Assembly: GCA_046294265.1 (NCBI GenBank)
Contig: JBKBKC010000008.1
Span: 124,001 to 188,000 of the forward strand
Length of the DNA: 64,000 nucleotides
Source: JBKBKC01 sp046294265
GTDB lineage: Bacteria; Pseudomonadota; Alphaproteobacteria; Rhodobacterales; Rhodobacteraceae
Direction of reading: 5' to 3'
This document shows positions 38,425 through 46,715 of this stretch, piece by piece (within the stretch, counting starts at the first letter, position 1; the number at the start of each line of letters is the position of its first letter). Made by a program: the position numbers and the translations under genes. The notes under the pieces are model-generated. The model did not search any database. It saw nothing but the letters and a program-made list of their open reading frames with translations, and was not told the DNA's origin.

Positions 38425-39876
38425 TCACTCCGCAGCGGCGGGTGTCGCGGCCGGGGTCCGGGCTGCGCCAGGCTCGATCCGCCGGATCGTCCAGCCCATG
38501 TAGCCAAAAAGGATCGTGACCAGCGGCGAGACCCAGCAGAATACGGCGAAGGGCCAGTAGAGCAGCGTGGGCACCCCCAGCGTCGCGGCCTGGTAGGCGC
38601 CGCCCGACCCCCAGGGCACCAGCGGGTCGAACACCGTGCCTGCGTCCTCGGTCACCCGGCTCAGGTTCTCGGGCGCGAGGCCACGCTCGGCATAGGCGGG
38701 GGCATACATCCGCCCCGTGAGCACGAGCGACATATACTGGTCGCACAAAAGAACATTGGCGCCGATGGCGGTGAGGGCGGTTGTCAGGATCAGCGACCCG
38801 GTGGACCGGGCGAGCGACAGGATCGCCGCGGCAATCACCTGGATCTGCCCGGTGCCCTGCATGACGCCGCCGAACATCATCGCCACGATGATCAGGCTGA
38901 TCGTGTAGGTCATCGATTCAAGCCCGCCGCGCGACAGCAGCGCATCGACATCCTCGTTCCCCGTGGACGCCTCATAGCCCGACATCGCCGCGTTCATCGT
39001 GGTGGGATAGTCGGCACCCTGCACCGCGATGGCGCAGACAAGGCCCGCCAGCGCGCCGATGGCGATGCCGGGAATCGCGGGGATCTTGCGAAAGCTGAGC
39101 GCCATCACGAGGAACGGCGGGATCAGCAGCAGCGGATGGATGGTGAACTGCTGCGCGAGCATCGTCTGGATCGCGTCCACCCGCAGCGTGTCGGCGTTCT
39201 GCGGCACATAGAGCTGGCCGATCACCAGATAGGCGATCAGCGCGATGCCGAAGGAGACCGAGGTGGTGGGCAGCATGTGCCGGATGTGGGTGTAAAGATC
39301 GACCCCCACCATGGCGGGTGCCATGTTGGTGGTGTCCGACAGGGGCGAGAGCTTGTCGCCGAAATAGGCCCCCGAGAGCACCGCGCCCGCCACCATCGGC
39401 AGGGGGATGCCCAGCCCGGCGCCCACGCCCATCAGCGCCACGCCGATGGTGCCGGTGGTGCCCCAGCTTGTGCCGGTCGCGGTGGAGGCGATGGCGCAGA
39501 TCACCGCGCAGGCGACAAGAAAGATGCCGGGCGAGAACACCGCGAGCCCGTAATAGACCAGCGTCGGCACCACGCCGCCGAGGATCCACAGGCCGATCAG
39601 GATGCCGACCAGCAAAAGGATGATGATCGAGGGCAACGCATGGGTGATGCCGCGCACCATGCAGCGCTGGATCGCCTCCCAGGAATGGCCGCAGGAGAGG
39701 GCGACGAGGCTGGCCACCGCCACGCCGAACAGCATCGGCAGGTGTGGGGCAAGGCCGAAGACCGCGATCGAGATGCCGATGCCCGCTACGAGCGACAGGA
39801 GCGAGACAAGGGCAAGTCGGAGGCTCGGCTTTCGGGCGCGGGCGGAGGGAGGTTCGGAGGTATCGGTCTGGGTCAT
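38425..39876 (-). CDS. nhaC: Na+/H+ antiporter NhaC
   Basis: 483-residue NhaC-type antiporter with about eleven hydrophobic segments. Family motifs: ATGTSWGTTGTIGVALMGVG and GAYFGDKLSPLSDTTNMAPAM, which hold polar residues for ion exchange. It exchanges sodium for protons at the inner membrane; some relatives act as amino acid/ion exchangers. It follows ornithine cyclodeaminase by 165 bases on the same strand, with a hairpin at 40012-40028 in the gap, so it may be partly separate. Confidence 0.9.
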   Translation of the reverse strand: MTQTDTSEPPSARARKPSLRLALVSLLSLVAGIGISIAVFGLAPHLPMLFGVAVASLVALSCGHSWEAIQRCMVRGITHALPSIIILLLVGILIGLWILGGVVPTLVYYGLAVFSPGIFLVACAVICAIASTATGTSWGTTGTIGVALMGVGAGLGIPLPMVAGAVLSGAYFGDKLSPLSDTTNMAPAMVGVDLYTHIRHMLPTTSVSFGIALIAYLVIGQLYVPQNADTLRVDAIQTMLAQQFTIHPLLLIPPFLVMALSFRKIPAIPGIAIGALAGLVCAIAVQGADYPTTMNAAMSGYEASTGNEDVDALLSRGGLESMTYTISLIIVAMMFGGVMQGTGQIQVIAAAILSLARSTGSLILTTALTAIGANVLLCDQYMSLVLTGRMYAPAYAERGLAPENLSRVTEDAGTVFDPLVPWGSGGAYQAATLGVPTLLYWPFAVFCWVSPLVTILFGYMGWTIRRIEPGAARTPAATPAAAE

Positions 39877-40011
39877 GGCACTGTCCTGTCGGTTGGGGTT
39901 GCGGGAGGGGCGGCGCCCTTGCGGCGCTCTTTTTGGAAAGATGGATGTGCGTCAGGTGCCGGGTGGGGTTTCCCCAGCCGGGCCGCATCAGTCGTGTGGT
40001 CTGGCGGGGAA

Positions 40012-40028
40012 CCGGGCAGGGTGCCCGG
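40012..40028 (-). terminator. Stem-loop after ornithine cyclodeaminase
   Basis: Perfect 7-bp stem CCGGGCA/TGCCCGG with a 3-base loop, 13 bases after the stop. There is no T-run, so termination strength is uncertain. Confidence 0.45.
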
Positions 40029-40041
40029 CTACGGCACCCGG

Positions 40042-41076
40042 TCAGGCGGTCGCGCGCAGGATCATGCCGAACAGGTCGCGCGGGTCGTCGGGGTCGGCGA
40101 TCATGTCGAGCATCTGGCCAAGGCCGGTGTCGGCGAGGCGGGAATGGACGTAGCGCAGGGCCGCGAAATCCTCGATGGCAAAGCCCACGCTGTCGAAGAG
40201 GGTCACCTGTGACGGGGAACCGCGCCCCGGTGCGGCCCCGGTGATGACCTGCCACAGCTCGGTCACCGGATGATCCGGCGCGAGTTGCTGGATGTCGCCC
40301 TCGATGCGGGTCTGGGGCGTGTATTCGGTGAAGATCGCGGCGCGCATCAGGATGTCGCGGTGAAGCTCGGTCTTGCCGGGGCAGTCGCCCCCCACGCCGT
40401 TGATGTGCACGCCGGCCCCCACCATGTTGTCGGTCAGGATGGTGGCGTTGGTCTTGTCGGCGGTGACGGTGGTGATGATCTGGGCACCGATGATCGCCTG
40501 CTCCGGTGTCTGGCAGGGCACCACGCGCAGGCCGCGCCCGGCGAGGTTGGCCACGCATTTGGCGGTGGCGGCGGGGTCGATGTCGTAAAGCCGCACCTCC
40601 TCCAGCCCGCAGATCGCCTTGAACGCGAGGGCCTGGAATTCCGACTGTGCGCCGTTGCCGATCAGCGCCATGGTGGTGGCGCCTTTCGGTGCGAGCCATC
40701 TGGCCGCCATGGCGGAGGTGGCGGCGGTGCGCAGCGCGGTGAGGATGGTCATTTCGGACAGCAGCACCGGATAGCCCGTGGCCACATCGGCCAGCAGGCC
40801 GAAGGCGGTGACGGTCTGCAACCCCCGCTTCATGTTCGCCGGATGGCCGTTGACGTATTTGAACCCGTAGGTGTGGCCGTCCGAGGTGGGCATGAGTTCG
40901 ATCACCCCCACGTCCGAATGCGAGGCCACGCGCGGGGTCTTGTCGAACCGGGGCCAGCGGCGGAAATCGGCCTCGATCTCGGCGGCGAGGTCGATGAGCA
41001 TCGCCTCGATGCCGATGCGGTGCACGAGTTTCATCATGTCATCGACACTGACGAAGGGGACGAGGTTCAGCGTCAT
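40042..41076 (-). CDS. Ornithine cyclodeaminase
   Basis: 344-residue enzyme of the mu-crystallin family that converts ornithine to proline and ammonia using bound NAD+. The NAD-binding motif is ALIGNGAQSEFQALAF; the catalytic aspartate lies in GVGGDCPGKTELHRD; MPTSDGHTYGFKYVNGHPAN matches the substrate pocket. I chose the ATG at 41076 with GAGGTG upstream; the GTG at 41085 is in frame. It starts ten bases after arginase, giving a direct route arginine to ornithine to proline. Confidence 0.94.
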   Translation of the reverse strand: MTLNLVPFVSVDDMMKLVHRIGIEAMLIDLAAEIEADFRRWPRFDKTPRVASHSDVGVIELMPTSDGHTYGFKYVNGHPANMKRGLQTVTAFGLLADVATGYPVLLSEMTILTALRTAATSAMAARWLAPKGATTMALIGNGAQSEFQALAFKAICGLEEVRLYDIDPAATAKCVANLAGRGLRVVPCQTPEQAIIGAQIITTVTADKTNATILTDNMVGAGVHINGVGGDCPGKTELHRDILMRAAIFTEYTPQTRIEGDIQQLAPDHPVTELWQVITGAAPGRGSPSQVTLFDSVGFAIEDFAALRYVHSRLADTGLGQMLDMIADPDDPRDLFGMILRATA

Positions 41077-41086
41077 GTGCGGCACC

Positions 41087-42010
41087 TCACTTGGACCGCG
41101 TGGGGCGGTCGAACACGCGGCGGCCCATCAGGCTGCCCACCAGATCGACCATCAGCTTCGCGGTCATCCCCCGGTCGTCGAGAAAGGGGTTCAGTTCCAC
41201 GAGGTCGAGCGAGGTCACGAGGCCCTCCTCATGCAACAGCTCCATCACCAGATGCGCCTCGCGGAAGGTGGTGCCGCCGGGGACGGTGGTGCCGACGGCG
41301 GGGGCGATGGAGGGGTCGAGGAAATCGACATCCAGCGAGACATGCAGCATCCCGTCATCGGCCCGCACCCTGTCAAGGAAGGTGCGCAGGGGGGCTACGA
41401 CACCCGATTCGTCCAGGCTGCGCATGTCCACGGGGATGATGCGGCGCTCGATCAGGGCCGCATGTTCGGCAGGGTCCACCGAGCGGATGCCGAACAGGCA
41501 GATGCGGTCGGCGGGGATCGGCGCGGGGAAGGGCGGGAAGGCCTCGAACCCCGCGCGCCCCGCGATATAGGCGACAGGGGTTCCGTGCAGGTTGCCGCTG
41601 GTGGTGGAAAGCGGCGTGTGGAAATCGGAATGCGCGTCGAGCCAGAGGACGAACAGCGGCCGCCCCGCGCGCTGCGCATGGGCCGCAGCCCCCGCGACCG
41701 ACCCCAGCGCCAGGGAATGGTCGCCCCCCAAGACCACCGGCAGCGCCCCCCCGGAGAGCGCCTCTTCCAAGCGGGCACGCAGAACCTCGGTCCAGCCCAC
41801 CGTTTCGGCCAGCGAATGGACGGCCGGGTTGGGGCTGGTTGCGGGGCGCAGGTCGGGCAGAGAAAGGTCGCCCCAGTCGGCCACGCTATGGCCGAGGTCG
41901 CGGATCGCGGCCTCGATCCCGGCAACGCGGTAGGCCATGGGGCCCATCAGGCAGCCGGGGCGCCTCTGTCCGCTGTCGATGGGGGCGCCGATCAGGATGC
42001 AGTCTGTCAT
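41087..42010 (-). CDS. rocF: Arginase
   Basis: 307-residue ureohydrolase that splits arginine into ornithine and urea. The binuclear manganese ligands are in GGDHSLALGS, LDAHSDFHTP and SLDVDFLDPSIAPAVGTTVPGG; ELNPFLDDRG follows. The ATG at 42010 has GGAGAG upstream. It is followed by ornithine cyclodeaminase and is divergent from an Lrp-type regulator, the typical layout for inducible arginine catabolism. Confidence 0.95.
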   Translation of the reverse strand: MTDCILIGAPIDSGQRRPGCLMGPMAYRVAGIEAAIRDLGHSVADWGDLSLPDLRPATSPNPAVHSLAETVGWTEVLRARLEEALSGGALPVVLGGDHSLALGSVAGAAAHAQRAGRPLFVLWLDAHSDFHTPLSTTSGNLHGTPVAYIAGRAGFEAFPPFPAPIPADRICLFGIRSVDPAEHAALIERRIIPVDMRSLDESGVVAPLRTFLDRVRADDGMLHVSLDVDFLDPSIAPAVGTTVPGGTTFREAHLVMELLHEEGLVTSLDLVELNPFLDDRGMTAKLMVDLVGSLMGRRVFDRPTRSK

Positions 42011-42047
42011 GGGTCTCTCCGGGGTTCTGATGCAGTTTCCGCGCGTC

Positions 42048-42075
42048 TTGCGGCACAATCCAGCGCTGTTATGCT
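42048..42075 (+). promoter_or_regulatory. Candidate promoter of the Lrp-type regulator
   Basis: TTGCGG (42048-42053), 16-base spacer, TATGCT (42070-42075). Transcription would start on the palindrome at 42081-42098. Confidence 0.4.
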
Positions 42076-42080
42076 CGATC

Positions 42081-42098
42081 CGCGCAATGGATTGCGCG
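42081..42098. promoter_or_regulatory. Palindromic candidate operator, arginase/Lrp divergent region
   Basis: CGCGCAATGGATTGCGCG: two perfect 8-base arms around a 2-base centre. Lrp-family dimers bind short dyads, and the site sits between the regulator and its likely target, so both repression of the regulator and control of arginase are plausible. Confidence 0.55.
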
Positions 42099-42112
42099 AG
42101 ACGGCAGAAGGA

Positions 42113-42553
42113 ATGATCATTTTGGACGATACCGACCAGCGCCTGATCGCCGAGCTTCGCCGCGACGGACGTGCGGCGCTGTCCGACCTTGGGCACCGCC
42201 TCGGGATCAGCCGCGCCACGGTGCGCGCGCGGATGGAACGGCTGGCGGCCCAGGGCGAGATCGCGGGCTTCTCCGTGCTGACGCGCGCCGATCTGGAGGC
42301 CGCCCCGGTGCGCGCCCTGATGCTGATCGGCATCGAGGGGCGCGGGGCCGAACGGATCATGGCGCGGCTCACGGGCCTGCCGCAGGTGATGGCGGTGCAT
42401 TCCACCAACGGCCGCTGGGACCTGATCGCGGATCTCGGCGCGCAGACGCTGGCCGAGCTTGATGGCGTGATCTTCCGCATCCGCGAGATCGAGGGGGTGA
42501 TGACGTCGGAGACCAACCTTGTGCTGTCCACCCGGCGGGCGGGGCGGCGGTAG
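42113..42553 (+). CDS. Lrp/AsnC family transcriptional regulator
   Basis: 146 residues. N-terminal AsnC-type helix-turn-helix (LDDTDQRLIAELRRDGRAALSDLGHRLGISRATVRARMERL) and C-terminal RAM effector domain. Placed divergently from arginase and ornithine cyclodeaminase, it is probably their arginine- or ornithine-responsive regulator. Start choice is uncertain: the ATG at 42113 has AAGGA directly against it, and the TTG at 42122 would be better spaced; the ATG at 42071 lies within the predicted -10. Confidence 0.88.
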   Translation: MIILDDTDQRLIAELRRDGRAALSDLGHRLGISRATVRARMERLAAQGEIAGFSVLTRADLEAAPVRALMLIGIEGRGAERIMARLTGLPQVMAVHSTNGRWDLIADLGAQTLAELDGVIFRIREIEGVMTSETNLVLSTRRAGRR

Positions 42554-42574
42554 GAGAGAGCCTGCATCTTGCTC

Positions 42575-42645
42575 CTCTTCTTTGTTCAAATACCCAAGCG
42601 CGGTGTCTGGCAGGTGCGTCGATTGGGTATTTAGGCAAAGAAGAG
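42575..42645. repeat. Inverted repeat related to the composite element, copy C
   Basis: Two 23-base arms (42575-42597 and 42623-42645) pair at 20 of 23 positions. The right arm reads TTGGGTATTTAGGCAAAGAA, similar to the GAGGATATTT...ACAGAAGAAG arms of copies A and B, but the flanking G/C hairpins are missing. It lies after the Lrp-type gene and could end its transcript before ccmF. Confidence 0.6.
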
Positions 42646-42759
42646 AACCAGATCGCAGCGCCTTCACCCTTTCGTGCGCCGGGCGCGGCATGGGCGCGCA
42701 TCCTGTGGCGGGGGCGCGCGTGATCGCATAGACTTGTCGCCAACAGGAGGGCCTTGCCG

Positions 42760-44733
42760 ATGATCGTGGAGCTTGGGCATTTCGCGCTGGTGCTGGCGCT
42801 GTGCGTGGCACTGGTGCAGACGGTGATGCCGCTGGTGGGGGCGGCGCGGGGCTGGGCGGGCTGGATGGCCGTGGGCGAGACGGCGGCGACCGTGCAGGTG
42901 CTGCTGGTCGGGTTCTCCTTTGCGGCGCTGACCTATGCCTTTGTCACATCGGATTTCAGTCTGGCGCTGGTGGTGGCGAATTCGCACACGCTGAAGCCGA
43001 TGCTTTACAAGGTGTCGGGGGTCTGGGGGAACCATGAGGGGTCGCTCCTGCTGTGGGTGCTAATCCTGGCGCTCTTCGGGGCCTCGGCGGTGTGGTTCGG
43101 GGGAAATCTGCCGGTGCGGCTGCGGGCGCGGGTGATCGCGGTCCAGGGGTCCATCGGGGTGGCGTTCCTGATGTTCATGCTCTTCACCTCCAACCCCTTC
43201 CTGCGGCTGGCTGAGCCACCCTTTGACGGGCGCGACCTCAACCCACTGCTGCAGGACCCCGGCTTGGCGTTCCACCCGCCGTTCCTCTATCTGGGCTATG
43301 TGGGCCTGAGCATGGCGTTCTCCTTTGCGGTGGCCGCCCTGATCGATGGGCGGGTGGATGCCGCCTGGGGCCGCTGGGTGCGGCCCTGGACGCTGGCGGC
43401 CTGGATCTTCCTGACCATCGGCATCGCGCTGGGGTCCTGGTGGGCCTATTATGAGCTTGGCTGGGGCGGGTTCTGGTTCTGGGACCCGGTGGAGAATGCC
43501 AGTTTCATGCCCTGGCTGCTGGCCGCGGCCCTGTTGCACAGCGCCATCGTGGTGGAAAAGCGCGAGAGCCTGAAGGCCTGGACGATCCTGCTGGCGATCC
43601 TCGCCTTCGGGTTCAGCCTGATCGGCACGTTCATCGTGCGCTCGGGTGTCATCACCTCGGTCCATGCTTTTGCCAATGACCCCGAGCGGGGGGTGTTCAT
43701 CCTGATGATCACCGCGTTCTTCATGGGTGGCGCGTTGATGCTGTTTGCGGCGCGGGCAGGCGTGCTGGAGGCCAAGGGCGTGTTTGCCCCCGTCAGCCGC
43801 GAGGGCGCGTTGGTCGCCAACAACGTGATCCTGGCGGTGTCGTGCTTTGTGGTGTTCATCGGCACGATCTGGCCGCTGGTGGCCGAGATCGGCTGGGGTG
43901 CCAAGCTGAGCGTGGGCGAGCCCTTCTTCAACGCGGCCTTCTCGCCCTTCTTCGTGCTGTTGTCGGCGATCCTGCCCATCGGGGCGATGCTGGCCTGGAA
44001 GCGGGGCCGGATCGGGCGGTCCTTGCGCCCATTGATCCCCGCGGCGGTGCTTGCGGTGGCGGTGATGGCGCTGGCCTTTGCGATGCAGACCGGGCGTTCG
44101 GCGCTGGGGCCCATCGGCGCGCTCTTGGGGGCCTGGGTGGTGTTCGGGGCGATGACCGACCTCTGGTCGCGCACCGGGCGAGACGCGATCGGGGTGCGGC
44201 TGGGGCGCCTCACGCGCCTGCCACGGGCGGACTGGGGCAAGGCCACGGCCCATGCCGGGCTGGGCATCACCGTGTTTGCCTGTGCCGCGATGAACGCCTG
44301 GGTGGTCGAGGATATCCGCGTGGCGCGCGAGGGCGAGGCCTTTCCGCTGGGCCCCTACCAGATCACGCTGGTCGATGTGCGCGAGGATCGCGGGCCGAAC
44401 TACCTGACCACCATCGCGGTGATGGATGTCACGCGCGGGGCCAAGCCGGTGGCCACCCTGACCCCGGAAAAGCGCATCTATCCCGTGCAGGGCATGCCCA
44501 CCACCGAGGCGGCACTCGACATCGGGTTCTGGCGTGACCTCTACCTTGTCATCGGTGACCCGCAAGAGGGCGGCGGCTGGGCGGTGCGCAGCTATATCAA
44601 GCCCTTTGCCAACTGGATCTGGGGCGGGGCCATGCTGATGGCGCTTGGCGGTGGCCTCAGCCTGTCGGACCGGCGCTACCGGGTGGCGGCGGGCGCACGG
44701 CGCGAGACTGCCGCCGTGGTGCCGGCCGAATGA
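42760..44733 (+). CDS. ccmF: Cytochrome c-type biogenesis protein CcmF
   Basis: 657-residue haem lyase subunit with about 15 membrane segments. The tryptophan-rich WWD signature GSWWAYYELGWGGFWFWDPVENASFMPW and the NSHTLKPMLYKVSGVWGNHEGSLLLW region are intact. CcmF takes haem from CcmE and, with CcmH/I, attaches it to CxxCH motifs of apocytochrome c in the periplasm. The ATG at 42760 has AGGAGG upstream. ccmE, often directly upstream in this group, is not in the window. Overlaps ccmH by ATGA. Confidence 0.95.
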   Translation: MIVELGHFALVLALCVALVQTVMPLVGAARGWAGWMAVGETAATVQVLLVGFSFAALTYAFVTSDFSLALVVANSHTLKPMLYKVSGVWGNHEGSLLLWVLILALFGASAVWFGGNLPVRLRARVIAVQGSIGVAFLMFMLFTSNPFLRLAEPPFDGRDLNPLLQDPGLAFHPPFLYLGYVGLSMAFSFAVAALIDGRVDAAWGRWVRPWTLAAWIFLTIGIALGSWWAYYELGWGGFWFWDPVENASFMPWLLAAALLHSAIVVEKRESLKAWTILLAILAFGFSLIGTFIVRSGVITSVHAFANDPERGVFILMITAFFMGGALMLFAARAGVLEAKGVFAPVSREGALVANNVILAVSCFVVFIGTIWPLVAEIGWGAKLSVGEPFFNAAFSPFFVLLSAILPIGAMLAWKRGRIGRSLRPLIPAAVLAVAVMALAFAMQTGRSALGPIGALLGAWVVFGAMTDLWSRTGRDAIGVRLGRLTRLPRADWGKATAHAGLGITVFACAAMNAWVVEDIRVAREGEAFPLGPYQITLVDVREDRGPNYLTTIAVMDVTRGAKPVATLTPEKRIYPVQGMPTTEAALDIGFWRDLYLVIGDPQEGGGWAVRSYIKPFANWIWGGAMLMALGGGLSLSDRRYRVAAGARRETAAVVPAE

Positions 44734-45176
44734 TCCGCGCGCTGGTCCTGGCGATCCTGCTTGCGACGCCGGCGCTTGCCGTGCAGCCCGATGAGGTGCT
44801 GTCCGACGCGGGTCTTGAGGCGCGCGCCCGGGCGATCAGCAAGGACCTGCGCTGCCTGGTCTGCCGGAACGAGAACATCGACGACAGCAACGCCGAGCTT
44901 GCGCGCGACCTGCGGCTTTTGGTGCGCGAGCGGCTGGTGGCGGGGGACAGCGACGCGCAGGCGGTGGCCTATATCGTGGCGCGCTATGGCGAGTATGTCC
45001 TGCTGAACCCCACCACGGGCGGGGCGAACCGGGTGCTGTGGCTGGCGGGGCCGGTGATGCTGCTCTTCGGGGGGGGGCTGGCGCTGGCCTGGCTGAACCG
45101 CAGGCGGGCGCAGCCGGAAACCGCCACGCTGACGGCGGAGGAACAGCGGCGGCTGGACGAGATCCTGAAACCGTGA
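44730..45176 (+). CDS. ccmH: Cytochrome c-type biogenesis protein CcmH
   Basis: 148 residues. N-terminal signal (MIRALVLAILLATPALA), the redox motif LRCLVCRNENI with the CxxC pair that reduces apocytochrome c, and a C-terminal membrane helix (VLWLAGPVMLLFGGGLALAWL) with a short cytoplasmic tail. Works with CcmF; it is the short CcmH without the CcmI-like TPR part. Confidence 0.94.
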   Translation: MIRALVLAILLATPALAVQPDEVLSDAGLEARARAISKDLRCLVCRNENIDDSNAELARDLRLLVRERLVAGDSDAQAVAYIVARYGEYVLLNPTTGGANRVLWLAGPVMLLFGGGLALAWLNRRRAQPETATLTAEEQRRLDEILKP

Positions 45177-45241
45177 CGCTGTGTCGGGCTTTTCCTCGGG
45201 CGCGGCGCGGGTATGATCGCGCGACGCAGGGGAGATGCCGC

Positions 45242-46018
45242 ATGAGATACGAGACCATCCGCGCCGAGACCAAGGGCGGCATCGCCACCATCACGCTGGC
45301 CCGGCCCGAGGTGATGAACGCGCTGTCCACGCAGATGCGGGCCGAACTGCTGCATGCCGTGCAGGCCGCGGGCAAGGCCGCGCGGGTGGTGGTGATCACC
45401 GGCGAGGGGCGCGCCTTCTGCTCGGGCCAGGATCTGGGCGACCGCACGCGGCTTGCCGCCGCCGATCTGGAGCGCACGCTGCGCGACGAATATGAGCCGC
45501 TGCTGCGTGCGATCTTCGACTGTCCGGTGCCCACCATCGCCGCCGTCAACGGCACGGCGGCGGGGGCGGGGGCCAATCTTGCGCTGGCCTGCGACGTGGT
45601 GATCGCCTGCGAGACGGCGAGCTTCATCCAGGCCTTCACCCGGATCGGGCTGATGCCGGATGCGGGCGGCACCTGGTATCTGCCGCGCCAGATCGGGCAG
45701 GCGCGGGCCATGGGGGCGATGCTGTTTGCCGACCGGGTGTCGGCGCGGCAGGCGGCGGATTGGGGGATGATCTGGGAATGCGTCGCGGATGCCGAGTTTG
45801 CCGCCCATGTGGCGGGGCGGGCGGGCACGCTCGCCGCCGGGCCGACGGTGGCCTATGCGGGGATCAAGGCGGCGCTGAAGGCGAGCTGGGCCAATGACCT
45901 CGAGGCGCAGCTGAACCTGGAGGCCAAGGCGCAGGGCACCTGCGGGACCACGCAGGATTTCAAGGAAGGGGTGCTCGCCTTCCTCGAAAAGCGCGCGCCG
46001 CGGTTCAAGGGGCGCTGA
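45242..46018 (+). CDS. Enoyl-CoA hydratase/isomerase, PaaG-like
   Basis: 258-residue crotonase. GRAFCSGQDLGDRTR, NGTAAGAGANLALACDVVIA and RIGLMPDAGGTWYLPRQIGQARAMG closely follow PaaG, the ring 1,2-epoxyphenylacetyl-CoA isomerase; the aspartate in PDAGG corresponds to the catalytic acid of that group. No other phenylacetate genes are nearby, so its real substrate is open. Start ATG 45242 with GGGGAG upstream, 65 bases after ccmH; probably the same transcript. Confidence 0.85.
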   Translation: MRYETIRAETKGGIATITLARPEVMNALSTQMRAELLHAVQAAGKAARVVVITGEGRAFCSGQDLGDRTRLAAADLERTLRDEYEPLLRAIFDCPVPTIAAVNGTAAGAGANLALACDVVIACETASFIQAFTRIGLMPDAGGTWYLPRQIGQARAMGAMLFADRVSARQAADWGMIWECVADAEFAAHVAGRAGTLAAGPTVAYAGIKAALKASWANDLEAQLNLEAKAQGTCGTTQDFKEGVLAFLEKRAPRFKGR

Positions 46019-46077
46019 TCGGGCCGCAAGGCGGTTGCTGTCACGGAAACGGCGTCGTGCCCCGGAAAACCGCCGCC

Positions 46078-46632
46078 TCAGGCCCCGCGCGACAGTGCCG
46101 CCACCCCCGTCCGCGCCACCTCGCGCAGGCCCAGCGGGCGCATCAGTTCGGCAAAAGCGTCGATCTTCTCGGGTGTCCCGGTCATCTCGAACACAAAGCT
46201 TTCCAGCGTCGAGTCCACCACATTCGCGCGGAAGATCTCGGCCAGTCGCAGCGCCTCGATCCGCGCCTCGCCGCGCCCCGCCACCTTGATCAGCGCCAGT
46301 TCGCGCTGCACCGCCGGGCCGTCCACCGTCAGGTCATGGACCTCGTGCACAGGCACCATCCGCGCCAGCTGCGCCTTGATCTGCTCGATCACGGCGGGGG
46401 TGCCGGTTGTGACGATGGTGATGCGCGAGCGGTGGCCGGTGTGGTCCGTCTCGGCCACCGTCAGGCTGTCGATGTTGTAGCCGCGCCCGGAAAACAGGCC
46501 GATCACGCGGGCGAGGACACCCGGTTCGTTGTCCACCAGCACCGCCAGCGTATGCGTCTCGACCCCCTGTGAGTTGGGGTCGCGCAGGTCATAGGCGGAA
46601 TGGCTGGAGGCGCCCTTCTGGATGTTCAACAT
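46078..46632 (-). CDS. ilvH: Acetolactate synthase small (regulatory) subunit
   Basis: 184 residues with an N-terminal ACT domain (HTLAVLVDNEPGVLARVIGLFSGRGYNIDSL) and the C-terminal ALS_ss domain. Binds valine and confers feedback inhibition on the IlvI catalytic subunit. It is not contiguous with ilvI: a secreted-protein gene on the other strand lies between them, so ilvH needs its own promoter in 46633-46715 and is not under the ilvI attenuator. Confidence 0.95.
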   Translation of the reverse strand: MLNIQKGASSHSAYDLRDPNSQGVETHTLAVLVDNEPGVLARVIGLFSGRGYNIDSLTVAETDHTGHRSRITIVTTGTPAVIEQIKAQLARMVPVHEVHDLTVDGPAVQRELALIKVAGRGEARIEALRLAEIFRANVVDSTLESFVFEMTGTPEKIDAFAELMRPLGLREVARTGVAALSRGA

Positions 46633-46647
46633 GGGGTCGGTTTTCCT

Positions 46648-46677
46648 TTGCCTGGGGGCTCGAAGGCCCCGTAAGAT
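46648..46677 (+). promoter_or_regulatory. Candidate promoter of the secreted-protein gene
   Basis: TTGCCT (46648-46653), 18-base spacer that itself contains a GGGGC/GCCCC dyad, TAAGAT (46672-46677). Moderate match only. Confidence 0.3.
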
Positions 46678-46715
46678 TGCAGCCGATGACGTGCAAGCCG
46701 ATTTTGGAGGGAAAC

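Noticed and set aside
39905..39935. GCGCC/GGCGC stem followed by TCTTTTT on the plus strand
   Set aside because: It looks like a terminator, but neighbouring genes are transcribed on the minus strand, where the stem is not followed by T residues. Probably chance, or an antisense transcript end.
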